A stretch of DNA of 64,000 bases, from the NCBI GenBank assembly GCA_024072375.1, contig CP099617.1, forward strand, positions 1,592,001 through 1,656,000, in the 5' to 3' direction. The stretch's first letter is position 1, and the number at the start of each line of letters is the position of its first letter. A program made the position numbers and the translations under genes. Below, piece after piece: positions 34,344 through 43,255 of the stretch. Source of the DNA: Sphingomonadaceae bacterium OTU29LAMAA1. Lineage in GTDB: Bacteria; Pseudomonadota; Alphaproteobacteria; Sphingomonadales; Sphingomonadaceae. A model generated the notes under the pieces. That model had not been told where the DNA came from, made no database searches, and saw only the letters and a list, made by a program, of their open reading frames with translations.

Positions 34344-34763
34344 GGCAGGACTCCTTCTGGTGGAGTCCCGATGCTCTGCCTGCCTCCTGCCGCGCTCAAC
34401 CGGCGCGCAACGCTCGTTACATTACCTCAACCGTGCCCCGCACGCCCCTCCCGCGCAGCGGGTTCGTGCTTCCACCAGCGGTAGGCGTTCGAGCCCCCTG
34501 CCCTCACTGCTGAACGAACGGCAGCTTACCCCGGTGGGTCGCCCGAAACCGGACAGGCCGCTCTCCACCATGCGCGGGCGTTCGAGCCCCCTTCGCCGCC
34601 GCATGAACGAATGTCCGGTTTCTCGCGATCAACGTCCGAAAGCGGACAGGCCGCAATCCACCAAACCCTGATTAAAATGAACTTTTATCTCACAAGCGCC
34701 TGCGTGGCGAAGCAGAACTTGGGCGCAAGCCAAAGCACTTTTTTCCTTAAATCGACTGGCTCT
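34344..34763. repeat. Tandem imperfect repeat with TGTCCGGTTT-type motifs
   Basis: No gene. Two units with a period of 93 bases begin at 34485 and 34578 (both GCGTTCGAGCCCCC) and end in GGACAGGCCGC followed by TCCACCA (unit 2 ends near 34665); part of a third unit precedes them. Inside are CCGGTTTCTCG and CCGAAAGCGGACAGG, inverted versions of the TGTCCGCTTTC theme seen elsewhere in the window. From 34670 to 34763 the DNA becomes AT-rich, perhaps the 3' end or terminator region of the TonB receptor gene. Confidence 0.65.
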
Positions 34764-36812
34764 CTATAAATAAATCTTTATTCCAATTCTAACCGTTCGC
34801 GGCTCAACTATTCGACTGATCCTACCTTCGACCGGCCCCCGGGTGTCGACTTTAGGGAGGTAAGACTCGTAGAGATAGGCAATGTCCTTGTCGCGGCTAG
34901 CGAGCATGTTCAGCACCTCGCCGTACAGTTCCACCCTGCCGCGCTTCCAAGCGACCCGCGTGTTCACGACCGTACTGCCACGGTCGCGAACGCTGTCATC
35001 CTCGATCAGCGGATACGGCCCGAGATGTCGCAGCCGCAGACTTCCTTCCCATGATCCGGCTGTAACCGCGGCGCCGATCGAGGCCGCGTTCTCGAACGCG
35101 TTCGGGATTCGGTCTCCATTGTCGTACCGAGCATGGCTAGCGGTATAGATGGCGTCCAAGGCCAGCCAGGACGTGGGTCGCCAAAAGCCGACGAGCTCGT
35201 AGCCACGCCGCCGGCTCGCTCCCGTCGGCTCGACCGAGTTGGCGTCCCCGACGAACCGGAGTTCGCTGTCCACGTCGAGCCACCAGTAGGTCGCGGTCAG
35301 GCTCACCTTTCCTCTCTGCACCCTCGCGCCCACCTCTCGACCGTCGCCGCGCACGAGCGGCGCCACCGCAGCTTCCCGGTTCACCGCTCCGCGAACGTCG
35401 TTCGAATGGAAGCCTCGCCCCCAGTTGCCGTAGAACTCGATCCAGGTCGCAGGCGCGTATGCGACCGACATCTTAGGCGAGACCTGCACCGCGTCACCCG
35501 TGCCGGTGCCGAGCGCTTCTGCCGCAGCGTCGCGCGCGCGCACGGCGAACGCATAATAGTCACCGCGAAGGCCGCCGACGAGGCGCAGACCAGGAGCCGG
35601 ATTCCAGCGCACCTCCCCGTACAGCCCCGCCGAGCTCTCCTGCACACGGTAGCGGCCGAGGGAACCCAGAAGTCGTCGGGACGCGGTGCGATACACGCCG
35701 ACATCGCCGACGTGGTCGTGGCGAACCTCGCCTCCGAGCATCATCTCCAATCTAGGCAGAATGCTCCAGTTCCGCTGCCCTCGGCCGCCTATGATCCACC
35801 TGCGGTCGAACTGCTCGATCTGCGCGTTCGTGCCGTCCGGGTCGGCATAGGTCGGGTTCGAGAACATCCTCCAGTCGTAGAACTGCCCGAAGACATTCGC
35901 CTTCCAGTCGTCGCCTTCGGCCGCGACGTTGCCGATCAGGCGCGTGGTCCTGCCACGCGCGCTGGGATCCGGGGAGCAGAAGACATCCGGACAGACCTCG
36001 GAGCCGATGGCGCGCTCGGGTATCTGCTCGGTCGGGCGCCAGGTCGCGTGATAGGCGTGGAGCGTGACCGCAAGATCGACTGCCCCGACCTGCCTGCGGT
36101 ATTTCCCGAACCCGGCCAGATGCCGAAGTCTCTCCGGCTGCTGCCAAGGTCCGTCATAGGCCTTGCCCTCGCCGACCAGCGTCAGCGTCCCGGAACCGAC
36201 GTTCTCGAGGGTCCCGCCCGCCGCGATGCGGCGCCAGCCGTAGGACCCCAGCTCGGCTGACGCCCAAGGACGATCATAGCTATCTATAGTCCTGAAGTAG
36301 GCCGCGCCCGCGAGTGCGAAGTCGCCGCCGTCCGCCCTGTACGGTCCCTTTCGGAAGTCCTCGCTGGCGACGATCTCAGGAATGAGGCCGTTCAGATCGA
36401 GATAGCCCTGACCGTGTCCGTGACTTCGAAGGTTCATCTGGACCCCGTCGACATAGGCCGTGAAGTCGGAGCCGTGATCCAGATTGAAGCCGCGCAGGAA
36501 GTACTGGTTCGCCTTGCCGCTGCCGGAGTGCTGCGCGGCGATCATCCCGGGCACTGCTTCGACCAGCTCAGCGACGCGCAGGAGCGGACGGACGAGCAGA
36601 TCCGCTCCGCTCACCGTGCCCTCGCTGGCTGCCGCCGCAACCCCGATCTTTGCCTCCCCCCGACCGAAGACGACGATATCGTCCGGCTCCGGTCCGTTCC
36701 TCTCGGTCGAAGCAATGGGCGGATCGTCATCTCGGGTAGGTTCGGCAGCGGCTTGGCCACAGCTGACGAACGCTACCGCTCCGAGAGCTGCCAGGAGCGT
36801 CCCGTGACACAT
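34764..36812 (-). CDS. TonB-dependent outer-membrane receptor, probably for cobalt or nickel chelates
   Basis: A 682-residue receptor. It has a signal peptide (LLAALGAVAFVSCGQAAAEP), a plug domain (VAELVEAVPGMIAAQHSGSG, QYFLRGFNLDHGSDFTAYVDG) and a long beta-barrel ending in RIGIKIYL. It uses TonB energy to bring a ligand through the outer membrane. It lies 55 bases downstream of a NiCoT metal permease and in the same direction as a cobalt-type hydratase operon, which suggests uptake of Co or Ni chelates; the ligand itself cannot be read from sequence. Several His (RSHGHGQGY) sit in the plug. Confidence 0.88.
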   Translation of the reverse strand: MCHGTLLAALGAVAFVSCGQAAAEPTRDDDPPIASTERNGPEPDDIVVFGRGEAKIGVAAAASEGTVSGADLLVRPLLRVAELVEAVPGMIAAQHSGSGKANQYFLRGFNLDHGSDFTAYVDGVQMNLRSHGHGQGYLDLNGLIPEIVASEDFRKGPYRADGGDFALAGAAYFRTIDSYDRPWASAELGSYGWRRIAAGGTLENVGSGTLTLVGEGKAYDGPWQQPERLRHLAGFGKYRRQVGAVDLAVTLHAYHATWRPTEQIPERAIGSEVCPDVFCSPDPSARGRTTRLIGNVAAEGDDWKANVFGQFYDWRMFSNPTYADPDGTNAQIEQFDRRWIIGGRGQRNWSILPRLEMMLGGEVRHDHVGDVGVYRTASRRLLGSLGRYRVQESSAGLYGEVRWNPAPGLRLVGGLRGDYYAFAVRARDAAAEALGTGTGDAVQVSPKMSVAYAPATWIEFYGNWGRGFHSNDVRGAVNREAAVAPLVRGDGREVGARVQRGKVSLTATYWWLDVDSELRFVGDANSVEPTGASRRRGYELVGFWRPTSWLALDAIYTASHARYDNGDRIPNAFENAASIGAAVTAGSWEGSLRLRHLGPYPLIEDDSVRDRGSTVVNTRVAWKRGRVELYGEVLNMLASRDKDIAYLYESYLPKVDTRGPVEGRISRIVEPRTVRIGIKIYL

Positions 36813-36867
36813 CAGGACTTGCCCCGTCGACTGGACGGGACCTGCATGCCTGTCGCCTCCGGTGTCA

Positions 36868-37911
36868 TCAGGCGACCTGCGGCCGGCGCTCGATGAAGCG
36901 GAAGATCAGGAACGACGTGCCCCAGGCCGCGGCGAACACGCCGATGATGGCGAACCCCAGCGCGTTGAAGTTCTCGTTCAGCGCCATGGCTCCGCGGGCG
37001 ATCGGTCCTTCCAGACCTAACCTGCGCACTGCAAGCGCGGCGATCTCCACGCCGCCGATGAACAGTGCGACCGCGATCGACATCAGCGTGATCGTCATGT
37101 TGTAGTAGAGCTTGCGCAGCGGGCGGACGAACGCCCAGCGGTAGGCACCCACCATCAGCACGCCGTCGGTGGTGTCGAGCAGCGACATCCCGGCGGCGAA
37201 GAGCACCGGATAGACGAGCGCCGCCTCGATCGGGACGCCCCGCCCCGCCTGGGTCGCGGAGAGGCCGAACAGGGTCACTTCGGTCGCGGTGTCGAAGCCG
37301 AGCCCGAACAGGAACCCCAGTGGGGCCATGTGCCAGGAGCGGCCGATCAGCCGGAACAGCGGCCGGAACAGGCGCGAGAGCGGCCCGCGAGCGGCGAACA
37401 TGAGATCGAATGCACCGTTGTCGATCCGCTCGCCCGACCGCACGCGCCCGATCGTCCGCAGGATCGTGACGAGGATCATCAGGTTCATTGCAGCGACGAC
37501 GAGAAGGAATAGCCCCGAGATACAGGTGCTCAGCGTGCCGCCCACTTCTCTGAAAGTCTTGAACGCCTCGAGATTGCTGGCTGCCGCAATCACGACGGCG
37601 GTGACCAGAATGACGACCGCGGAGTGGCCGATGGCGAACCAGAAGCCGACGGCGACCGGCTGCTGACGCTCCTGCATCAGCTTGCGCGTCACGTTGTCGA
37701 TCGCCGCGATGTGGTCGGCGTCGACGGCGTGACGCAGGCCCAGGCCGTAGACTAGGACGGCCACGCCGAGCATCGCCGGCCTGTCGTGGAAGAGCAGCAG
37801 CGCCCATGCCCAGCCGCCGAGGTTCAGCACGGCAAGCGCGGCGTAGACGATCGCGAGATTGCGTCGAAACGCCTTATCGGCCGGCAGCAGCGCGGCGAGG
37901 CGCGCGATCAT
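36868..37911 (-). CDS. NiCoT-family nickel/cobalt permease
   Basis: A 347-residue inner-membrane transporter with about eight hydrophobic segments. The family signature in TM II is GLRHAVDADHIAAIDN, followed by FWFAIGHSAVV and LGFDTATEVTLFG, which are the metal-selectivity boxes of HoxN/NixA/NhlF proteins. NhlF of Rhodococcus imports cobalt for nitrile hydratase, a striking match with the genes upstream here. The start at ATG 37911 overlaps the DUF302 gene's stop (ATGA). Confidence 0.93.
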   Translation of the reverse strand: MIARLAALLPADKAFRRNLAIVYAALAVLNLGGWAWALLLFHDRPAMLGVAVLVYGLGLRHAVDADHIAAIDNVTRKLMQERQQPVAVGFWFAIGHSAVVILVTAVVIAAASNLEAFKTFREVGGTLSTCISGLFLLVVAAMNLMILVTILRTIGRVRSGERIDNGAFDLMFAARGPLSRLFRPLFRLIGRSWHMAPLGFLFGLGFDTATEVTLFGLSATQAGRGVPIEAALVYPVLFAAGMSLLDTTDGVLMVGAYRWAFVRPLRKLYYNMTITLMSIAVALFIGGVEIAALAVRRLGLEGPIARGAMALNENFNALGFAIIGVFAAAWGTSFLIFRFIERRPQVA

Positions 37912-38300
37912 GCCGCTGCTTCCTGCGCGAGCGCCTCGAGCAGGTCGCGCATCGCGGATAGGATCGGCGAGCCGACATCCCCGCCATGCCGCTCGACCAG
38001 CCATGCGGGGTCGTTGTAGCCGACATGCACGCCGTCGGCGTCCTCCCAGACGATCAGCTTGAGAGGCAGATCGATGCCCAGCGTCGGACGGGCCTGCATG
38101 AGCCCGGTTCCGGCGCGCGGATTGCCGAACACGAACAGAATGAGCGGATGCAGCGCCAGCCCCGCATCTTCTGCCGCTGCGGCATGATCGATACGGGCCA
38201 TCGGTACCATGCCGCGGGTCCCGAACGCTGCCTCGAGACGGGCTAAAACCTGAGCGTACCCGCCCTCGGCAGGTCGCGTGACGAGGCCGGGGACGCTCAT
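37908..38300 (-). CDS. DUF302-family protein
   Basis: A 130-residue cytoplasmic protein matching DUF302 (FGTRGMVPMARIDHAAAAEDAG, then FVFGNPRAGTGLMQARPTLG, DLPLKLIVWEDADGVHVGYN). The family's function is unknown; members often bind small ligands. Its ATG overlaps the aquaporin stop and its stop overlaps the transporter ATG, so all three are translationally coupled. Confidence 0.88.
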   Translation of the reverse strand: MSVPGLVTRPAEGGYAQVLARLEAAFGTRGMVPMARIDHAAAAEDAGLALHPLILFVFGNPRAGTGLMQARPTLGIDLPLKLIVWEDADGVHVGYNDPAWLVERHGGDVGSPILSAMRDLLEALAQEAAA

Positions 38301-39004
38301 GTCGCCGCTCCCGTCCTGTGAATGAACAGCGTCACTGCAGCGAGCGCGAGCAGCCCGCCGGCAGCTTCGCCAAGAAGGTACGGAGCCGCTGATGCACCCC
38401 CGAGTGCTAGAGGCCCTGCCGTGACCAGCGCCCCGAGCACCACGGCCGGGTTGGCGTAGGAGGTCGTGGGCGTGGCGATCACGCCGGCTACCAGCCAGGC
38501 GCCTACGGCGAATGGTCCGGTGGTCGCGCGGCCGCTGCGCGCACAGCCGAATACGACGAGCATCAGTCCTGCGCTCGCGACGAGCTCGCTCACGGCGCCA
38601 TTCCAGCCCAGGCCGCCCGCTCCGGTGGCCGCGACGTGCCACACCTGACCTGCCAGCCAGCCGCCAAGGACGCCACCGCCCAGCTGCGCTGAGACGTAGG
38701 CTGCCGTGCAGATGCCGCCGCGTTCTCGGGCGAGCCACTGCATTACCGTGATCAGCGGATTGAAGTGACCGCCCGATACGGCGCCGAGCGCGACGATCAG
38801 CGACACGAGCGCGCCTGCGAGGACCAGCGCCACGACCGGCAGCACGAAGCCCGGCGCGGCGGCGAACAGCCGGCTCGCCGCGATGCCGCCGCCGCTCGCC
38901 GCCAGCACAAGCAGCAGGGTCCCGAGCGCTTCGACTCCTGACCGCCTCCAGAGCGACAGCGCCGGATCGGCCTCGTGGAAGCAGGTGAGCTGGGCGGGCC
39001 TCAT
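38297..39004 (-). CDS. Aquaporin/MIP-family channel
   Basis: A 235-residue membrane channel with six hydrophobic segments and the two half-helix motifs: GGHFNPLIT (NPL variant of NPA) and SYANPAVVLG (NPA). It could pass water or a small neutral solute. Start ATG 39004 overlaps the previous stop as TGATG; a GTG one codon earlier is also possible. In this operon it may move the amide, nitrile or other small neutral compounds, which is inference from context. Confidence 0.88.
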   Translation of the reverse strand: MRPAQLTCFHEADPALSLWRRSGVEALGTLLLVLAASGGGIAASRLFAAAPGFVLPVVALVLAGALVSLIVALGAVSGGHFNPLITVMQWLARERGGICTAAYVSAQLGGGVLGGWLAGQVWHVAATGAGGLGWNGAVSELVASAGLMLVVFGCARSGRATTGPFAVGAWLVAGVIATPTTSYANPAVVLGALVTAGPLALGGASAAPYLLGEAAGGLLALAAVTLFIHRTGAAT

Positions 39005-39342
39005 CACGCCGCGTCCTGCTCCGCGAAGCGCGCGTCTATCTCGGCCATCTTCTCGGCCAGCTCGGTCGGCGTGAAGAAGCCCTTGGTGAACCCGATGTTC
39101 GCGAAGGCGACGATCCAGCGCTCGTAATAGGGCAGCTTGCCGATCAGCATCTCGCCGAGCGCCTCGACGCCCTTGCGCTTCTCCTCGGTGTTGATGAGCT
39201 TCCTGAAGTCGAGCACGTCGGCAAGCGCGTGGCAGCGCTTCTCCCAGGGCTCGAGCACATGCTCCACACGCATCACCGATCCGGCCTCGAAGCCGCCGAT
39301 GTCGTTAGGCAGTCGGCTGACGAAGTCCTCGGTCGCCATCAC
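39004..39342 (-). CDS. Nitrile hydratase beta N-terminal-like subunit (SCNase beta-like)
   Basis: A 112-residue protein that matches the N-terminal half of nitrile hydratase beta: NDIGGFEAGSV opening, EPWEKRCHALADVL, then LPYYERWIVAFANIGFTKGF. Nitrile hydratase activators share this fold, so an accessory role is an alternative. With the separate C-terminal half two genes upstream, the beta chain appears split, as in thiocyanate hydrolase and toyocamycin nitrile hydratase. Overlaps: 4 bases with the alpha-type gene and 1-4 with the aquaporin. Confidence 0.8.
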   Translation of the reverse strand: MMATEDFVSRLPNDIGGFEAGSVMRVEHVLEPWEKRCHALADVLDFRKLINTEEKRKGVEALGEMLIGKLPYYERWIVAFANIGFTKGFFTPTELAEKMAEIDARFAEQDAA

Positions 39343-40016
39343 GCGGCCTCCTTGTCCAGAGTAACGGGGATGACGCCGATCATCGCGTCACGAGTGACGA
39401 GAGCGGCGAGCCGTTCCTCCGACCAGCCCTCGGTGCCCTCGGGCCGACGCGGAAGGACCAGGTAGCGGACGACCGCAGTGGAGTCGCTCACGCGGATCTC
39501 GACGTCGTCCGGGATGAAGGTGCCGAATTCGGCGAGCACCTTGCGGGGTTCGATCACCGCGCGGGCCCGGTAGGGCTTCAGCTTGTACCAGTCGGGCGGA
39601 AGCCCAAGGACTGGCCGCGGATAGCAGGAGCACAGGGTGCACACGATCAGGTTGTGCACTTCGGCCGTGTTCTCGAGCACGATCAGCTGAGTGTCGTCGT
39701 AGAAGCTGATGCCCAGCTCCTCGCAGCCCTTTCGGCCGTCCGCGAGCAGGCGCTCCTTAAAGGCGGAGTCGGTCCACGCATGAGCCACGACGGCGGCGCC
39801 CAGCGCGGGCGTGCGGCTGTCGAGCACCTCGATCTGGTGCCGGATGTCGCTGGCGGTGATGAACCCCTTCCCGGTCAGGAGTTCCCGCACGGCGGTTTCC
39901 ATGACCTCGTAGTACCCCGGCTTCGAGTCGGCGGTTATGGGGACGTGATCGTCGTGATCGTGGTCGTGGTCGTGATCATGACCATGATCGTGTGTATGCG
40001 GTCCGCCAGCCATCAT
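39339..40016 (-). CDS. nthA: Cobalt-type nitrile hydratase alpha / thiocyanate hydrolase gamma subunit
   Basis: A 225-residue metal-binding subunit. The claw motif VCTLCSCYPRPVLGLPPDWY holds the metal with three Cys (126, 129, 131) and two backbone amides; Thr at the second place marks cobalt types (iron types have Ser). The enzyme hydrates nitriles to amides or, in the SCNase branch, hydrolyses thiocyanate. Unusually, residues 7-24 hold nine His in an H-D/H-T alternation (HTHDHGHDHDHDHDHDDH), probably a built-in metal reservoir or chaperone. The gene overlaps both neighbours by 4 bases. Confidence 0.88.
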   Translation of the reverse strand: MMAGGPHTHDHGHDHDHDHDHDDHVPITADSKPGYYEVMETAVRELLTGKGFITASDIRHQIEVLDSRTPALGAAVVAHAWTDSAFKERLLADGRKGCEELGISFYDDTQLIVLENTAEVHNLIVCTLCSCYPRPVLGLPPDWYKLKPYRARAVIEPRKVLAEFGTFIPDDVEIRVSDSTAVVRYLVLPRRPEGTEGWSEERLAALVTRDAMIGVIPVTLDKEAA

Positions 40017-40342
40017 GCGCGCTCCAGCCAGGTCTCGTAGATCTCGATGTGCAGCTCGTCGCGTGGGGAGCCGTCATACTTCTCCCAGAGCGTGGGCATC
40101 GGGATGGAGACGCGGTAGTAGTGCCGCCTGCTGCCGGCGTTCCGGCCGTATCCCTCCTCCTCGTTGTCCACGAGCGCCGGCTCGATTACGCGCTCTACGG
40201 TGCCTACGCTGCCGCGCAGGTAGATCGGCACACGGTAGTGACCGATCGGCGCGCGCATAGCGACGCGAACTCGCTCTCCTACGTCGAAGACCGGCATCTC
40301 GTTCAGGGCCGGCAGTACCTGCTGTAGTATCGAAGCGGTCAT
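40013..40342 (-). CDS. Nitrile hydratase beta C-terminal-like subunit (SCNase alpha-like)
   Basis: A 109-residue SH3-like protein matching the C-terminal half of nitrile hydratase beta: FDVGERVRVAMRAPIGHYRV, PIYLRGSVGTVERV, then SPRDELHIEIYETWLERA. It is the first gene of the operon and covers the part of the beta chain that packs on the catalytic subunit. Being separate from the N-terminal half, it gives a three-subunit organisation like thiocyanate hydrolase. GGGAGC lies upstream of the ATG. Confidence 0.88.
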   Translation of the reverse strand: MTASILQQVLPALNEMPVFDVGERVRVAMRAPIGHYRVPIYLRGSVGTVERVIEPALVDNEEEGYGRNAGSRRHYYRVSIPMPTLWEKYDGSPRDELHIEIYETWLERA

Positions 40343-40736
40343 GGTTCGCTCCCTGTTGATCCATGACCAGGAAGTTGCAGAACAGCGATCCGGCCCGCCA
40401 TTCTACCGTGTCAGGCATGACCCCATACGTGAGTACATGTCGGCACTCACATCTGCGAAGCGGAGGACAGGAAACGCCCCCATTCGTTCCTTATAGCGAA
40501 GTTCCGACCTGGCACAGAGAACCCGCTTGCCGTCCAGGTGCGGTGGACTCCGATACCGTCGTATGAATGTATTCGACCACCCGGTCGTGCAAGAAATCTA
40601 ATGCGGCGCTCGACAGAACTCCGTCATATCTCTCCACGGCACCCACATGACGACGCAGCCAGCCCCGATCGAACCGGGCCGCACCCTGCATCGCTCCTGC
40701 GTTGACCTTGGACGATCACAGGGAAAGGTACGTAAA
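40343..40736. promoter_or_regulatory. Divergent promoter region of the hydratase operon and the MBL-fold gene
   Basis: About 390 bases without a gene, between divergent start sites. It contains a dyad GTGAGT-N10-ACTCAC (40429-40450) that could bind a regulator of either side. I see no riboswitch-like fold (for example cobalamin) by eye and no clear -35/-10 pair. Confidence 0.4.
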
Positions 40737-41666
40737 GTGATCACGCGACTGATGCAGTTCTTCCTCTTCGGCGCAGCCGTCGGAAGCACCCTTTCAGGTG
40801 CTTCGGCTTCTGCTCAGCAGACGCCCTACGCGACCATCAACGCGGCCGCCGAGGCATCGGCCATTACCGTCCAGCCGCTTCGCGGGGGCGTGTCGATGCT
40901 TCAGGGTTCCGGCGGCAACATGGCCGCATACGCAGGCCCGGACGGCATGTTCCTCGTCGACGACGGCATTGCGCTGTCGAAGGACAAGATCGAGGCGGCG
41001 CTTCGCGGCATTTCTCCGGTGCCGATCAGATATGCGGTGAACACGCACTGGCACTGGGACCATGCCGACGGAAACGGGTGGACGCATCGCGCCGGCGCAG
41101 TCCTGATCGCCCACGCGAACACCGCCAGGCACCTGGACCAGACCATCCGCGTCGAGGAGTGGGGGCATACCTTCACGCCCGTGTCGCAGGATGCACGGGT
41201 CGCGCAGCTGGTGCGGGGCGAGAGGTCGATGCCGTTCGGCGGCGAGACCATACGGCTACGCCCCTACGTTCCGTCGCACACCGACGGAGATCTGTCGGCC
41301 TACTTCATCAAGGCCGACGTGCTGCTGACCGGGGACACGTGGTGGAACGGCCTTTATCCGTTCATCGACTACGTTGCGGGCGGAGGCATCGACGGAATGA
41401 TCCAGGCTGCCGAAGCAAATGTTGCCATGGCGGGCCCCGGTACGATCGTCGTTCCCGGGCACGGCCCTGTCGGCGGGAGAAAGGACCTCGTTGAATATCG
41501 TGACATGCTGGTTGCGATCCGAAACAAGGTCGCCACGCTGAAGAGGCAGGGTAAGTCGCTTGAGGAGACGATCATGGCGAAGCCAACTACCGAGTTCGAC
41601 GACCGTTGGGGACAGATGATCATCAGCCCCGCCCTTTTCACGACTCTCGTGTATCGCGGGGTATAG
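40737..41666 (+). CDS. Secreted metallo-beta-lactamase-fold hydrolase
   Basis: A 309-residue protein from GTG 40737, chosen for the GGGAAAGG site 8 bases upstream and because a signal peptide (RLMQFFLFGAAVGSTLSGASASAQ) begins there. Zinc ligands are complete: NTHWHWDHADGNG (HxHxDH), PSHTDGDL, LLTGDTWW and VPGHGP. The fold includes beta-lactamases and many other hydrolases; nothing here points to a specific substrate. It stands alone and meets the E1-like gene end to end. Confidence 0.88.
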   Translation: MITRLMQFFLFGAAVGSTLSGASASAQQTPYATINAAAEASAITVQPLRGGVSMLQGSGGNMAAYAGPDGMFLVDDGIALSKDKIEAALRGISPVPIRYAVNTHWHWDHADGNGWTHRAGAVLIAHANTARHLDQTIRVEEWGHTFTPVSQDARVAQLVRGERSMPFGGETIRLRPYVPSHTDGDLSAYFIKADVLLTGDTWWNGLYPFIDYVAGGGIDGMIQAAEANVAMAGPGTIVVPGHGPVGGRKDLVEYRDMLVAIRNKVATLKRQGKSLEETIMAKPTTEFDDRWGQMIISPALFTTLVYRGV

Positions 41667-41755
41667 TTTGTATCGGGATCTGGCGGGGTGGACGCAGGAC
41701 GGCTTCGGACCGCGTGACTGGGCTGCTGATCGTGGAAACCCGTGACGACGAACTG

Positions 41756-42925
41756 TCATTCGGAGGCGGTGTGGATGCGTCCGCTCTCGACGTCGAAGAC
41801 GCTCAGGTGCTCCTCGCCCGCGTTTCTGTAGAAGCCGGACAGGCGCTTCCACCTGATGACGGCGAGCGCCGCAGCAAGCGCGTTGAGGTCCGCGACCTGC
41901 ACGTTCGACCGGTACGTGTCGTCCAGGCCTCCTAGACCGCCGGGTATGGTGTTAAGGGCGGCCTTCCGGGTACCGTCGGTGCTGGTGGTCACCCGCAGCA
42001 GGCCGAACACGCCGTCGGCGCCCCCCTCGACCCCGATGCCGGTGTCGACAAAGGGGACGCGGGCCCTCTCCAGGCGACGGCAGATCGCGCGCTTGGGCTC
42101 GATCTCGTCGATGCAGAGGAACACGAAGTCCATGGCGTCCAGCGCGCCCAGTCTCCCACGCTCCATCCGCTCCGCACGAGGTACGATGCCGCGATGCATG
42201 CGCGAGTAGATCGCCGCCAGATGGTCGACCTTGGTACGGCGAAGCAGAAGGTCGTCGAGCGAGGCGGCACCCGGCGCGCGAAACGCGTTGTGCTGATCGA
42301 AAGTGTCGTCGTCGAAGAGGTGGATAGCGGCCACCGGCGTCTTCGCGACGAGGTCGAGAACGTACGATCCAGTGCCTCCGAGACCTACGATCGCGACCGT
42401 CTGCCCCTCCAGCCTGCGGGAGAGCAGTTCGATGCCGGCTCTGCCGGAGGCCGTATCGATGTAGTTGAAGGGCGACGCCGCGTTGTGCTCCCTCGCGATC
42501 CCGCCGCCGGACCGGGCCGTGCAGGCGGGGTCGATCAGGACGGCCTGGGCTCCCATGACGTTGACGTAGGCGGTCACGAGCTCGTGGAAGTCCCGGAAGT
42601 CACGACCGACGGTGACCTGACAGAGTACCCTCAGCCTCCGGCCGCCGAAGTTGCAATCATGACCCACTCGCATCCCGGGCAGCGGAGCGCCTGTGGCGGT
42701 GTGCGGCGCGTCGCCGTCCCACCGGACGGTATGACCGTCCGGCGAGAGGGTTCGGTCGCCCGCCATGCGCATCGGGACCCACAGCGTGCCGTATCCGATC
42801 GCTAGCTGCCGGGTGACATAGGGAATGCCGCGGACGACGAGCAGACCGTCGACGAGGGCTATGTCGTAGCCCTCGTCCCGGAGCCGATCGAGATCCGCGC
42901 TACGACGCGACGGTGCGGCTGACAA
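41756..42925 (-). CDS. E1-like ThiF enzyme with N-terminal DUF6791 domain
   Basis: A 389-residue adenylating enzyme. Residues about 20-130 (GIPYVTRQLAIGYGTLWVP, SPDGHTVRWDGDAPH) fit DUF6791, which is fused to E1s in bacterial ubiquitin-like operons. The Rossmann E1 domain follows: nucleotide loop VGLGGTGSYVLD (181-186 core), acidic FDDDTFDQHN (205-207), and FLCIDEIEPKRAI. It should activate the C-terminus of the ubiquitin-like protein encoded just upstream. The start is TTG 42925, taken because AGGGGGAGG lies 6 bases before it; it overlaps the Ubl gene by 26 bases. No separate E2 gene is seen. Confidence 0.82.
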   Translation of the reverse strand: MSAAPSRRSADLDRLRDEGYDIALVDGLLVVRGIPYVTRQLAIGYGTLWVPMRMAGDRTLSPDGHTVRWDGDAPHTATGAPLPGMRVGHDCNFGGRRLRVLCQVTVGRDFRDFHELVTAYVNVMGAQAVLIDPACTARSGGGIAREHNAASPFNYIDTASGRAGIELLSRRLEGQTVAIVGLGGTGSYVLDLVAKTPVAAIHLFDDDTFDQHNAFRAPGAASLDDLLLRRTKVDHLAAIYSRMHRGIVPRAERMERGRLGALDAMDFVFLCIDEIEPKRAICRRLERARVPFVDTGIGVEGGADGVFGLLRVTTSTDGTRKAALNTIPGGLGGLDDTYRSNVQVADLNALAAALAVIRWKRLSGFYRNAGEEHLSVFDVESGRIHTASE

Positions 42926-43205
42926 CGAAGGCCTCCCCCTGCGCGATCGGCGTGCGCTGATGCGTGGTGAGCAGGCCCTCCGCGGCATGGAGAGGACCGC
43001 CCCTGTACGTCACCGTCAGAGCGTTGGCCTCGGCCGCGTGGATGTCCGGAAACGCCAGGCGAACGAGCTCGGCGTGGTCGATGCTGCCTCCTTCGATCAC
43101 GTGCATTCTCCCGTTCACGCTGATCTCGCGGGCATGTTCCGTACGGCGTGCGGGTTCGAGGGGGTTGCCCCTCGACGGCACGAGGCCGCGTCCGGTATCG
43201 TTCAT
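42900..43205 (-). CDS. Ubiquitin-like protein (multiubiquitin family)
   Basis: A 101-residue protein with one beta-grasp domain of the bacterial multiubiquitin family: EISVNGRMHVIEGGSIDHAE, then LVRLAFPDIHAAEANALTVT, YRGGPL and the last strand QRTPIAQGEAFVVSRT. It ends in VAS, without a Gly-Gly tail, so either it is processed differently or conjugation does not follow the eukaryotic rule. The first 28 residues are a flexible leader. AAGGAGA precedes the ATG. It is directly followed by its presumed E1, which supports a conjugation-like system. Confidence 0.82.
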   Translation of the reverse strand: MNDTGRGLVPSRGNPLEPARRTEHAREISVNGRMHVIEGGSIDHAELVRLAFPDIHAAEANALTVTYRGGPLHAAEGLLTTHQRTPIAQGEAFVVSRTVAS

Positions 43206-43255
43206 CTACGTTCTCCTTGCAGTGTTGACTTGTCTTCCGCGCGGCGCCTGACGCT

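Noticed and set aside
39942..40000. CRISPR-like array in the GATCGTGGTCGTGGTC repeats
   Set aside because: This is coding DNA for the His-Asp tail of the hydratase subunit, not repeats with spacers.
40343..40646. Cobalamin or other metal riboswitch before the cobalt-enzyme operon
   Set aside because: I looked for conserved B12-box-like sequence and multi-stem structure and saw none; only a simple dyad is present.
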